Shown: positions 1 to 7,596 of the stretch, in pieces
Numbering within the stretch: the first letter of the stretch is position 1
How the letters are laid out: every line of letters starts with the position of its first letter
DNA from: Verrucomicrobiota bacterium
Lineage (GTDB): Bacteria; Verrucomicrobiota; Verrucomicrobiia; Chthoniobacterales; UBA10450
Assembly: GCA_003218375.1 (NCBI GenBank)
Contig: QHNH01000023.1
Location: 12,920 to 76,919 of the forward strand
DNA length: 64,000 nt
Reading direction: 5' to 3'
Notes under the pieces: model-generated
Seen by the model: the letters and a program-made list of their open reading frames with translations, nothing else
The model's database searches: none
What the model was told of the DNA's origin: nothing
Made by a program: the position numbers and the translations under genes

Positions 1-1542
1 GCGAATCCGGAATATCTCGCGCGCATGGGCCAGATGCAAAATCTCCTCACGAAGATTGGCGAGGCCGCTTCGTACCTAAGTCCGGAGATTCAGGCAATTC
101 CGGACGACACCTTCGCGCAATTCCTGGAAGATCCGGCGCTGGCCGAGTGGAGAATTGCCCTTCGGAAAATCCGGCGAATGAAGCCGCACGTTTTATCGGA
201 GCGAGAAGAGCGGCTGCTCGCTCTGGGCAGCGCCGCGCTCGATGGCTACGACGAAACGTTTTCGCAACTCACCGACGTCGACATGAAGTTCGGCATCCTG
301 CTCGATGACAAGGGACAGGAGAAACCGCTTACCCAAAGTTCGTACGGCTCCTTCCTGGTGAAACGCGACCACGCGCTACGCAAGCGCGCGTTCCATCAGT
401 TCTACGACGAATTTCAGGATCACCAGTTTACCCTGGCGTCCGCCCTCGCCTATTCCGTGAAGGCCGATGTCTTTCGCGCCCGCGCCCGGAATTATCCATC
501 AGCACTCGAAGCGTCACTCTTCCGCGACGACATTCCGGTCGCCGTTTACGAGGGGCTCATCGCGGCGGTGCGAAACAATCTCGCGCCTCTCTTTCGCTAC
601 TACGAGCTGCGTCGCCGTGCCTTGGGCCTGGATGAGTTGCATCAATACGATACCTACGTGCCGCTCGTCCCAGAGATCGAGTCGCACGTTTCGTTCGATG
701 AAGCGATCGAAACGATCCTGGCCGCCTTCGAACCGCTCGGCGCCGAGTATACCGTCGCGTTGAGCGAAGGATTGCGCGGGCGCTGGTGCGATCGTTACGA
801 AACGAAAGACAAACGGAGCGGCGCTTTTTCCTCCGGCAGTTTCGGCGCGCCGCCCTACATCCTGATGAATTACAAGACCGACGTCTTCTCCGATGTTTAC
901 ACGCTCGCCCACGAAGCCGGCCACTCGATGCACACCTGGTTCGCCCAACGCTCCCAGGCGTTCCAGGATTACAATTACCCGATCTTCCTCGCCGAAGTGG
1001 CATCGACGTTTAACGAGGAGCTGCTCACGCATCATCTCCTCAAACAGACCGAGGACAAAAAGATGCGCGCCTATATCATCAATCGCCAGATCGACGACAT
1101 CCGCGGCACCCTGTTCCGCCAGACCATGTTCGCCGAGTTCGAGAAAATCATTCACTCGATCGAAGAACGCGGCGACGCGCTGACTCTCGACGTTTTCAAA
1201 TCGGAATATCACGCCCTCCTCCAGGCCTATTTTGGGTCCGGGGTCGTGCTCGATCCGCAACTCGATCTCGAATGCCTGCGCATCCCGCATTTCTACAACG
1301 CGTTTTATGTCTATAAGTACGCCACCGGCATTTCCGCCGCCGTCGCGCTTTCGGAACGCGTACTCGCGAAACAACCGGGCGCGGTCGAGACCTACCTCGA
1401 TTTCCTGAGATCCGGCGGCGCGCAGTTCCCGCTCGAAACGCTCAGCGCGGCCGGAGTCGACATGACGACACCGGCTCCGATCGAAAGCACCCTCGCGCTT
1501 TTCAACCGGAGGCTGACCGAGCTGGAAACGCTTCTGTTGTAG
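1..1542 (+). CDS. pepF: Oligoendopeptidase F (M3 family), 5' end cut by window
   Basis: Zinc metallopeptidase of the M3 thimet family that cleaves short peptides in the cytoplasm. The frame is open from base 1 and continues upstream, so the start lies outside the window; about 513 residues are visible against roughly 600 for the family. The active-site HEAGH is at 910-924, and the downstream glutamate expected as third zinc ligand lies in the AEVASTFNEE stretch about 25 residues later. The C-terminal helical part (FYVYKYATGISAA) is typical of PepF. The TAG stop overlaps a hairpin repeat. Family assignment is secure; exact substrates cannot be seen. Confidence 0.95.
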   Translation, partial: ANPEYLARMGQMQNLLTKIGEAASYLSPEIQAIPDDTFAQFLEDPALAEWRIALRKIRRMKPHVLSEREERLLALGSAALDGYDETFSQLTDVDMKFGILLDDKGQEKPLTQSSYGSFLVKRDHALRKRAFHQFYDEFQDHQFTLASALAYSVKADVFRARARNYPSALEASLFRDDIPVAVYEGLIAAVRNNLAPLFRYYELRRRALGLDELHQYDTYVPLVPEIESHVSFDEAIETILAAFEPLGAEYTVALSEGLRGRWCDRYETKDKRSGAFSSGSFGAPPYILMNYKTDVFSDVYTLAHEAGHSMHTWFAQRSQAFQDYNYPIFLAEVASTFNEELLTHHLLKQTEDKKMRAYIINRQIDDIRGTLFRQTMFAEFEKIIHSIEERGDALTLDVFKSEYHALLQAYFGSGVVLDPQLDLECLRIPHFYNAFYVYKYATGISAAVALSERVLAKQPGAVETYLDFLRSGGAQFPLETLSAAGVDMTTPAPIESTLALFNRRLTELETLLL

Positions 1543-1562
1543 CCGGGATCGCTGATCCCGGC
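1542..1562. repeat. Hairpin repeat at pepF stop (GGCTACA family)
   Basis: Nine-base arms GCCGGGATC / GATCCCGGC with a 3-base loop start at the last base of the pepF stop codon. Together with the preceding TGTA it reads, on the other strand, hairpin followed by GGCTACA, the same layout as at 2128-2152, 26308-26332 and 47523-47548. It could act as a terminator stem but has no T-run. Confidence 0.6.
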
Positions 1563-1618
1563 CCTGCCTGCGCAAGCCTCACAACCCCCTTGGCAAGCGA
1601 TGTGCTAAAAAAGAAAGG

Positions 1619-2086
1619 GTGCAGTTTGAATGGCAGTTGCAGGCCGCCTGCGGCTACGCAGAGCTGGGCATGACCCGCGAGTCGCTCGCCGAACTCGACG
1701 CCATCGACAAGCGCTACCAGAACCGCCCCGAAGTTCTTCAACTCCGGCTCCATCATCTGATGCGGAAAAAGAAATGGGCGCTCGCCCTTCGCGTCAGCCA
1801 AAAACTTTGCCGCGTTGCTCCCGATGCCGGCGCGGGATTTCTCCATGCCGGCTTCTGTCTCCACCAACTCGGCAAGACCGCCGAAGCGAAAAAGCTCCTC
1901 ATCACCGGCCCGGTCGCGCTCCTGAAAGAGCCCATCTATTATTACAACATGGGGTGCTACGAAGCCCTGCTCGGCAACGTCCACGATGCCGAGGCGAACC
2001 TGCAGATCAGCTTCAAGATGGACAGCTCCTTTCGCGACCTCGCGAAAAGGGATCCGGATCTGAAGGCGCTCCACGCGGTGATTTGA
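1619..2086 (+). CDS. Small tetratricopeptide-repeat protein
   Basis: A 155-residue all-helical protein beginning at a GTG codon. TPR-like helix pairs run through most of it (for example AACGYAELGMTRESLAEL near the N-terminus and NMGCYEALLGNVHDAEANL near residues 110-128), which suggests about three to four TPRs used for protein-protein contact. There is no signal peptide or membrane segment. It follows pepF by 76 bases and is followed by hairpin repeats. Partner and role are unknown. Confidence 0.75.
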   Translation: MQFEWQLQAACGYAELGMTRESLAELDAIDKRYQNRPEVLQLRLHHLMRKKKWALALRVSQKLCRVAPDAGAGFLHAGFCLHQLGKTAEAKKLLITGPVALLKEPIYYYNMGCYEALLGNVHDAEANLQISFKMDSSFRDLAKRDPDLKALHAVI

Positions 2087-2095
2087 GTTGTAGTG

Positions 2096-2152
2096 GCAGC
2101 CATGCCGGCTGCTTATCTTTCGTCGTTGCAGGCGACACGCCTGCGGCTACAG
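2096..2152. repeat. Double hairpin repeat (GGCTACAG family)
   Basis: Two consecutive stem-loops, GCAGCC/GGCTGC (2096-2112) and GCAGGCG/CGCCTGC (2128-2144), the second followed directly by GGCTACAG. This matches the layout of elements at 26308 and 47523. It fills the gap between the TPR gene and the serine hydrolase gene. Confidence 0.6.
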
Positions 2153-2165
2153 GATTCGGCTCGCG

Positions 2166-3353
2166 ATGCAGCTCGATGCAGACCGATTACAAGAAAGGCT
2201 CACGCCTCTTTTCGAAGAAAGCTTCACGCGCTTCGGCGAGCTGGGCGCGGCAGTTTCTGTCTGGCAACACGGAAAACCGATCGTCGAATTGCAGGGCGGA
2301 TTTCGGGATGCGAAGCGTGAACAACCGTGGACAGCCGATACGATCGTTCTCTTTTGGTCGGCGACGAAAGGCTTGGGGAGCGCGTGTCTGCTTCACGCGC
2401 TCCAGGAGGAAAGTATCGCGCTCGAACGCCGCGTCGCAGAATTCTGGCCGGAGTTCGCCCAAGCCGGGAAGAACGAGATCACGCTGGCGCAGCTGCTCTC
2501 GCACCAGGCCGGATTGAGCGCGCTCGATCAGCCGGCGGACGTTCTTGATTACGTCGGCGTGATCGCGGCTCTGGAAAAACAGAAGCCGCTCTGGCCACCT
2601 GGCACGACGCATGGTTATCACGCGCGAACATTCGGATTTCTGGTGGATGAGTTGACGCGACGACTCACCGGTCAGCGGGTCAGCGAATATTGGCGAACTA
2701 CCTTCGCCGAGCCGCTCGCGCTCGATATCTGGATCGGGTTAGCCGAAGCGGAGCACAAACGCGCGGCCACCATCTACGCCGCCAAAGCCGGTGGCGAACA
2801 AACCCCCGCCGAATTCTATCGCGAGCTGGCGACACCGGGAACCCTGGTCCGGAAAACATTCACCTCGCCGGCCGGACTTCATTCCATTGCGGCGATGAAC
2901 ACGGCCGAAAATCGCGCGGCGAGTATTGTTTCCTTTGGCGGCATCGGCAGCGCTTCGTCGCTGGCGAAGTTCTACGGAATCCTGGCGAATGACGGAGTGC
3001 TTGAAGGACGACGCTATTTTTCTTCGGAAACGATCGCGCTCATGACCACAACCCTCGCTTCAGGCATCGATCGCATCCTGCAAATCCCGACCGCCTTTTC
3101 CGCCGGCTTCATGAAAGATGCGCCGGACGATCCGCAACGAATCTTTGGGCCGTCGTCCTCTGCGTTCGGGCATCCGGGCGCCGGGGGCAGCAACGCTTTT
3201 GCCGATCCGGAAAACGGGATCTCGTTCGCTTACGTGATGAACCAGATGGAGCAATCGCTTCTGCCTAACGAGAAGTCGTTGCGGCTGATAGATGCGATTT
3301 ATTCGGAGGGACGTGCTTCTGCACGTCCGACTTCGTTGCCAGCGACGGGGTAA
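2166..3353 (+). CDS. Serine hydrolase, beta-lactamase class C / EstB family
   Basis: Cytoplasmic-looking member of the beta-lactamase (PF00144) family, which includes esterases, D-aminopeptidases and class C enzymes. The SxxK nucleophile motif is SATK near residue 66 (FWSATKG) and the second motif Tyr is in GYHARTFG near residue 150. No signal peptide is present, which argues for an esterase- or peptidase-like role rather than antibiotic resistance. The last 15 or so residues (from SEGRASARP) are encoded by the dispersed palindromic repeat at 3303-3382, where the stop codon lies, so the C-terminus was probably replaced by repeat insertion. The true substrate is unknown. Confidence 0.85.
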   Translation: MQLDADRLQERLTPLFEESFTRFGELGAAVSVWQHGKPIVELQGGFRDAKREQPWTADTIVLFWSATKGLGSACLLHALQEESIALERRVAEFWPEFAQAGKNEITLAQLLSHQAGLSALDQPADVLDYVGVIAALEKQKPLWPPGTTHGYHARTFGFLVDELTRRLTGQRVSEYWRTTFAEPLALDIWIGLAEAEHKRAATIYAAKAGGEQTPAEFYRELATPGTLVRKTFTSPAGLHSIAAMNTAENRAASIVSFGGIGSASSLAKFYGILANDGVLEGRRYFSSETIALMTTTLASGIDRILQIPTAFSAGFMKDAPDDPQRIFGPSSSAFGHPGAGGSNAFADPENGISFAYVMNQMEQSLLPNEKSLRLIDAIYSEGRASARPTSLPATG

Positions 3354-3382
3354 GTGGGACATGCGGAAGCATGTCCCTCCGA
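3303..3382. repeat. Palindromic repeat, GGGACGTGC type, copy 1
   Basis: Outer arms TCGGAGGGACGTGC and its near-complement GCATGTCCCTCCGA enclose inner small hairpins. A second copy of the same design is at 49611-49694. It overlaps the 3' end and stop codon of the serine hydrolase gene. Probably a REP-like or miniature mobile element. Confidence 0.75.
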
Positions 3383-3385
3383 AAA

Positions 3386-3802
3386 TCATTCACCGATCAC
3401 CATCACGACAATTTTCCGCGTGTGCGCCGCGCGCCGATGCTCGAAAAGGAAAATCCCCTGCCAGGCGCCGAGTTGCATTTGGGAATCTGCTATGGGGATC
3501 ACTTCACTCGTGCGGGTCAGCGCCATCCGGATATGCGACGTGCTGTCGTCGGGTCCTTCGTCGTCGTGCTCGTAATCGGCGTCCTCCGGTACGAGCCGCT
3601 CGAAGAACTCTTCCAGGTCGCGGCGCGCCGCCGGCGCGGCGTTTTCCATGATGATCAGGCTGGAGCTCGTGTGCTGAACGAAGACGGTTACGGTACCGGT
3701 GGCAACGGCGCTTCGCTTGACGATGTCCTGGACCTGATCGGAGATTTCGTAGGTCCCTTTGCCCTTGGTCCGAACTTCGAATTGCTCGCTGCAAACGCTC
3801 AT
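3386..3802 (-). CDS. yjbQ: YjbQ-family protein (secondary thiamine-phosphate synthase-like)
   Basis: A 138-residue member of the YjbQ/UPF0047 family, some members of which show weak thiamine-phosphate synthase activity. Family hallmarks are VQHTSSSLIIMENA, the acidic/His segment DYEHDDEGPDD followed by SHIRMAL, and LGAWQGIFLFEHR near the C-terminus. I chose the ATG at 3802 (MSVCSEQF) because the extra 14 residues of the longer frame do not look conserved. It converges on the serine hydrolase and is divergent from hpt. Physiological role is not established for the family. Confidence 0.9.
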   Translation of the reverse strand: MSVCSEQFEVRTKGKGTYEISDQVQDIVKRSAVATGTVTVFVQHTSSSLIIMENAAPAARRDLEEFFERLVPEDADYEHDDEGPDDSTSHIRMALTRTSEVIPIADSQMQLGAWQGIFLFEHRRAAHTRKIVVMVIGE

Positions 3803-3901
3803 GGCCGTTGCCCGCACGCTAGCGATTACGAGCAGCGGGCGCAATCAGCGTGCAAGTTTTGACTTCGCACCAGCCCGCGAACGCTCGATAGTTCCTCAGC
3901 G

Positions 3902-4447
3902 ATGCAAGACGATCTCGAGCGGATTCTTTTCGACGAAGCGACGATCCATCACCGGCTCGATGAGCTGGCCGCAAAAATTTCCGAGGATTATCGCGACCGG
4001 GAACTCACCGTCATTGCTATCCTGAACGGCAGCGTGATCTTGATGGCGGATTTGCTGCGACGCATTCCTCTGCCGCTGAAATTGGATTGCCTCAGCGTGG
4101 CGAGCTACCACGGAGGAACCAGGACAACCGGCGAGCTGATTTTCCGCCAGGTGTTGCTGCCCGATATCGCCGGACGGCACATTCTTCTCCTCGATGACAT
4201 TCTGGACAGCGGAGTCACGCTGGCGACCATTCGCGAGAAAATTGAATCCCTCGGCCCGCAGAGCGTTCGCATCTGCGTGCTGCTGGACAAAAAGAAACCG
4301 CGTCTCCGTGTGGTGGAACCCGATTACGTTGGATTCGAGATCGCGGACGAATTCGTGGTCGGTTACGGGCTCGATTACATGGAACGCTACCGGAACCTGC
4401 CGTACATCGGCGTGCTCCGGAAAGATTTGATCGCGGCGACCGCGTAA
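3902..4447 (+). CDS. hpt: Hypoxanthine phosphoribosyltransferase
   Basis: Purine salvage enzyme making IMP (or GMP) from hypoxanthine or guanine and PRPP. The PRPP-binding loop ILLLDDILDSGVTL lies at about residues 94-107 and the substrate-side segment (PDYVGFEIADEFVVGYGLDY) lies near residues 145-165. At 181 residues the length is normal. The start ATG follows an AGCG-rich leader without a strong ribosome site. The MoaD-like gene begins 7 bases after its stop, so the two are likely cotranscribed. Confidence 0.95.
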   Translation: MQDDLERILFDEATIHHRLDELAAKISEDYRDRELTVIAILNGSVILMADLLRRIPLPLKLDCLSVASYHGGTRTTGELIFRQVLLPDIAGRHILLLDDILDSGVTLATIREKIESLGPQSVRICVLLDKKKPRLRVVEPDYVGFEIADEFVVGYGLDYMERYRNLPYIGVLRKDLIAATA

Positions 4448-4454
4448 CCGGTGA

Positions 4455-4700
4455 ATGAAAGTCCACGTGCAGTTCTTCTCGCGGCTGCGCGATCTCGCCG
4501 GGCGATCGGAGATCGATCTGGAGGTTCCAGAAGGAACAACAGTCGCCGATCTGCTCGAGATGCTCTACTCACAGACGCCGGCTTTGCACGGTTGGGACAA
4601 GAGCATCCTGCTCGCAAGCGGAGTGGAATTTGTCGGGCGCGATTACGTCGTGAAGTCGAACGACGAGATCTCGATCATGCCGCCCGTGCAAGGCGGTTAA
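4455..4700 (+). CDS. moaD: MoaD/ThiS-family sulfur carrier protein
   Basis: An 81-residue ubiquitin-like protein ending in the diagnostic Gly-Gly (PPVQGG), which in this family is adenylated and thiocarboxylated to donate sulfur, in MoaD for the molybdopterin dithiolene and in ThiS for the thiazole. Length and the SRLRDLAG segment favour MoaD. No moaE or other cofactor gene is nearby, so which pathway it serves is inferred only. It is tightly coupled to hpt. Confidence 0.85.
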   Translation: MKVHVQFFSRLRDLAGRSEIDLEVPEGTTVADLLEMLYSQTPALHGWDKSILLASGVEFVGRDYVVKSNDEISIMPPVQGG

Positions 4701-4704
4701 AAAC

Positions 4705-4764
4705 AGACAGGATTAACTGGATTCCAGAACTCCTTAATCCTGCTTAATCCTGTTAATCCTGTCT
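4705..4764. repeat. Inverted repeat with AATCCTGTTAATCCTGTC arms
   Basis: Perfect 13-base arms AGACAGGATTAAC (4705-4717) and GTTAATCCTGTCT (4752-4764) around a centre that repeats TTAATCCTG. It sits between the converging moaD and yajQ genes and could terminate both; the design resembles dispersed intergenic repeats more than a classic terminator. Confidence 0.7.
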
Positions 4765-4770
4765 CGTCCC

Positions 4771-5256
4771 CTAGTCTCGAAAGTTTTTGAAATTGGTCGC
4801 CACACCGAAATCGCGGCTGCGCACAAAGGCAATCACGGCCTGAAGATCGTCGCGCTTCTTTCCGGTTACGCGGATCTGGCGCTCCTGGAGCTGGCTTTGG
4901 ACCTTGAAGTTCTGGCCCTTGATGGAGTGAATGATTTCCTTCGCCTTATCCCCTTCGAGGCCCTGTTGAATCTTCAACTCCTGCCGCGCGTGCCCGAGCG
5001 GCGAGATCGCGGGCTCGACTTGCTCGACGTTGCGCAGATCCACGCCGCGCTTGCCCAATTTCCCGATCACGATCTCGCGCAGGCCCCGCAAACGCGACGC
5101 GTCCTCGGCCGTGAGCGTGATCTTGTCTTTCTCCGCCACAATCTCGGCCACGCTCCCCTTGAAATCGAAGCGCGTTGCCAGTTCCTTGCGCGCTTGATTC
5201 AAGGCGTTATCAATTTCCTGCACGTCCACTTCCGAAACGATGTCGAATGAAGGCAT
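4771..5256 (-). CDS. yajQ: YajQ-family nucleotide/c-di-GMP-binding protein
   Basis: A 161-residue protein matching YajQ (UPF0234) over its whole length: N-terminal PSFDIVSEVD, the ATRFDFKGS segment, LTAEDASRL, and C-terminal VRSRDFGVATNFKNFRD. Family members bind nucleotides, in some species cyclic di-GMP, and have been tied to regulation of virulence and RNA or protein binding. The function in this organism is not inferable. It is transcribed leftwards toward the inverted repeat at 4705-4764 and is divergent from the TPR lipoprotein gene. Confidence 0.93.
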   Translation of the reverse strand: MPSFDIVSEVDVQEIDNALNQARKELATRFDFKGSVAEIVAEKDKITLTAEDASRLRGLREIVIGKLGKRGVDLRNVEQVEPAISPLGHARQELKIQQGLEGDKAKEIIHSIKGQNFKVQSQLQERQIRVTGKKRDDLQAVIAFVRSRDFGVATNFKNFRD

Positions 5257-5312
5257 GATGCGATTTTAGATTTTCAATTTTGGATTTTCGATTTCTGACG
5301 AACCCTGAGCCA

Positions 5313-6701
5313 ATGCGGTTTCGATTCCTGCGTCAAGCCCGCGCCATGGCGGTGTTGCTGATGGCGGCTGCCTTGCTGGCGTTGCCCGCATGTCATCGCG
5401 CTGCCTCAAAGGAGGAAAAAGCGCTGCGGTCCGAATTGCGCCAGGCCCTGGACGAACAAAACTACGAGCGCGCGGCTGATCTGGCGCGGCGTCATTTGAA
5501 ATCGAAGCCGCACGATAATGGAATCTGGGACCGGCTCACCCGCGCGCAGTTTGGCCTGCACGATCTGACCGGCGTGAAACAGACGCTGGATAAATGGCGG
5601 CGCACGGTGCCGAAGCCGTCGCCGAATCTGGACGAATACGCCGGCGATCTCGCGGCCGCACAAAAAGATGATGCCGCGGCGATTGAGGCGTGGAAAAGCG
5701 TCGCCGCGGCCGCGCCGAAAAATGTTCGGGTGCTGGAGAAGATCGCGCGCCTGGAAAAACGGCGCCAATTTTGGACGAAGGAAGACGCGGCCTGGACCGC
5801 GCTGCTCGCCGTGCAGGAAAGCGCGAGCGCGCGGATCAATCGAGCGTTGTGCCGGCGGCGCCTGCATCGCTGGCACGATGCGTTCGAAGACCTGGAAAAA
5901 GCCCGGGCGCTGGCGGCGGACGACCCGGAAGTGCAACGCGGCGCGAAGCTGCTCGACGGCACGGGAAAATTTTTGGCCGAAATCCGCGAGCTGGATTCGG
6001 CGCTCGCCATCTCGCCGAACGACGCCGGCTTGTTGGCCGACCGCGCTCTCCTGTTCTTGCGCGCGGAAGATGCCGAGCTGGCGCTCGAAGATGCGGAGGC
6101 AGCCGGGAAGATCGGAACCTGGGCGGTGCGCCCGAAATTATTCCAAGCGCTCGCCTTGATCGCCCTCGGGCGCGCCGACGAATGCGAGAAACTTGGGGTC
6201 CACAAATTGATCCGGCTGGAGGCACTCGCCCCCGAGTTTCTCGAGACGACGGGTCGGCTCGACTCGGAAATCTCGGCGGAACGGAGCAACGCGGAACTGT
6301 ATGTCTCGCGCGCCTGGCAATTGAACGAGATTGGGCAGCCAATCCTGGCGCTGGAGGACGCGGAGACGGCCGTGAAGCTCGATCCGAAAGCAGCCGGCGC
6401 GTGCGCAGAGGCAAGTTATGCGCTGACGAAACTCGGCCGCGCCCAGGAAGCGCTCGACCATATCAAGCGCGCGACGGAACTCGATCCGAATTTTTCGACC
6501 GCCTGGCAATATCGCGGCGAGCTGGAAATGGCGCGCGGCGAAATCCTGTCGGCGATCGACTCGTTCACCCACGCCCTCGAGACGAACCAGACGGTGACGG
6601 CCCTGGAAAAACGGGAGCAATGTTATCGCCGGCTCGGTCTCCTGGTGAAAGCGGAGCAGGACCGCAGGGCGCGAGTGGAATTGGCGCGCACGTCGAAGTA
6701 G
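5313..6701 (+). CDS. TPR-repeat lipoprotein
   Basis: A 462-residue protein starting at the ATG at 5313, just before a basic and hydrophobic signal sequence (RQARAMAVLLMAAALLALPAC). LPAC is a credible lipobox, giving Cys27 as the lipidated residue. The rest is alpha-helical with TPR-like pairs throughout, best conserved at the C-terminus (for example ASYALTKLGRAQEALDHI and YRGELEMARGEILSAI). Likely an envelope-anchored scaffold or assembly factor. The gene is alone on the plus strand and ends just before a palindromic repeat. Specific partners are not evident. Confidence 0.8.
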   Translation: MRFRFLRQARAMAVLLMAAALLALPACHRAASKEEKALRSELRQALDEQNYERAADLARRHLKSKPHDNGIWDRLTRAQFGLHDLTGVKQTLDKWRRTVPKPSPNLDEYAGDLAAAQKDDAAAIEAWKSVAAAAPKNVRVLEKIARLEKRRQFWTKEDAAWTALLAVQESASARINRALCRRRLHRWHDAFEDLEKARALAADDPEVQRGAKLLDGTGKFLAEIRELDSALAISPNDAGLLADRALLFLRAEDAELALEDAEAAGKIGTWAVRPKLFQALALIALGRADECEKLGVHKLIRLEALAPEFLETTGRLDSEISAERSNAELYVSRAWQLNEIGQPILALEDAETAVKLDPKAAGACAEASYALTKLGRAQEALDHIKRATELDPNFSTAWQYRGELEMARGEILSAIDSFTHALETNQTVTALEKREQCYRRLGLLVKAEQDRRARVELARTSK

Positions 6702-6716
6702 CAATGGTCGATCACA

Positions 6717-6792
6717 TGACCCTCACCCAAGCCCTCTCCCTCAGGGAGAGGGAGTTCCTTCTCCCTGAGGGAGAAGGTTAGGATGAGGGTCA
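6717..6792. repeat. Palindromic repeat with CCCTCTCCCTCAGGGAG core
   Basis: Outer arms TGACCCTCA and TGAGGGTCA enclose two inner inverted segments (CTCTCCCTCAGGGAGAG and CTTCTCCCTGAGGGAGAAG). It lies between the converging TPR lipoprotein and DUF4097-like genes. This type of element is dispersed in many genomes and probably also works as a bidirectional terminator. Confidence 0.75.
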
Positions 6793-6810
6793 GCGGAGGC
6801 GGGATCGCAT

Positions 6811-7596
6811 TCAGTAGGTCTTGTCGATCCGGATATTTCCACGGCCGGCTTCCAGCGAGATCGCGGCCCCGGCGTCGGTGCCGATCACGGTGGCCACGGA
6901 GTGAATCACATCGCCGGAGCCGGCCTTTTTTTCTTCAAAACCGTTTGCGACTCTGCCCTCAAGCGCGGTCGCATTAAGACTGAGGGATGCGTCGCTCGGA
7001 AGGATAGCGCGCACGTTGCCGCGGGTATTCGAGGCTTTGACCGAGAATTTGTAGTACTCCCACCAATCGTAGGCGAGATCGAGCCGGCCAGTCTCCACCG
7101 CCAGAGTGAGATCGGCGAAACAGTTATGTCCCCCCAACCAGCCATTCACCAGATGCGCTCTTGCGCTGCCGCCGCGCAAACCATCCACGAGCAATTCCCC
7201 ATTCGTTAGGCTGAGATCAGTGATCCTGACCGTTTGCGGGACGACGACAATGTAATCGACGGTGCCCGACCGATCGGCCAGTGCGTTCTTGCGCGGCGGA
7301 AAACTGGTCGTAATCGCAACGCTGTTTCGCGTCGCCTTAACGTCGACCACGATGCCTTGCAGGCGCTCCTGCGTGTAGGATTTCTTGATCGCCTGAATCC
7401 GAATCTCCGGTGCGTTCGCGGCATAGACGCGAATGGAGCCATCGGCGTTCGCGACGCTCAGCGTCGCATTCGCATCCACTTCGTATTTCTGCTCGACGAT
7501 TTCCTCCAACGGTTCGATGGCGAACGCGGTGGGCGAAAAAAGCAGCGGTACCGAAGCGGCGAGCGCAAACGCCGAAAGAGCCTGCCGGTTATTCAT
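6811..7596 (-). CDS. Secreted DUF4097-like (putative adhesin/auto-transporter-type beta) protein
   Basis: A 261-residue protein with a signal peptide (LSAFALAASVPLLFSPTAFA) and a repetitive beta-rich body in which short segments such as SVANADGSIRV, DLSLTNGELLVDGL, KASNTRGNVRAILP and SLEAGRGNIRI recur, the pattern of DUF4097/putative adhesin solenoids. Its start codon overlaps the stop of the upstream permease by 8 bases, so it is translationally coupled to the export block and is its last gene. It may be an exported substrate or accessory envelope protein. The role is not known. Confidence 0.75.
   Translation of the reverse strand: MNNRQALSAFALAASVPLLFSPTAFAIEPLEEIVEQKYEVDANATLSVANADGSIRVYAANAPEIRIQAIKKSYTQERLQGIVVDVKATRNSVAITTSFPPRKNALADRSGTVDYIVVVPQTVRITDLSLTNGELLVDGLRGGSARAHLVNGWLGGHNCFADLTLAVETGRLDLAYDWWEYYKFSVKASNTRGNVRAILPSDASLSLNATALEGRVANGFEEKKAGSGDVIHSVATVIGTDAGAAISLEAGRGNIRIDKTY

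Noticed and set aside
2166-3353. Serine hydrolase as an antibiotic-resistance beta-lactamase
   Set aside because: No signal peptide and the second motif Tyr context differs from class C beta-lactamases; esterase or peptidase is more likely.
5690-6781. 363-codon plus frame
   Set aside because: Shadow of the TPR lipoprotein; Arg-rich with no motif.
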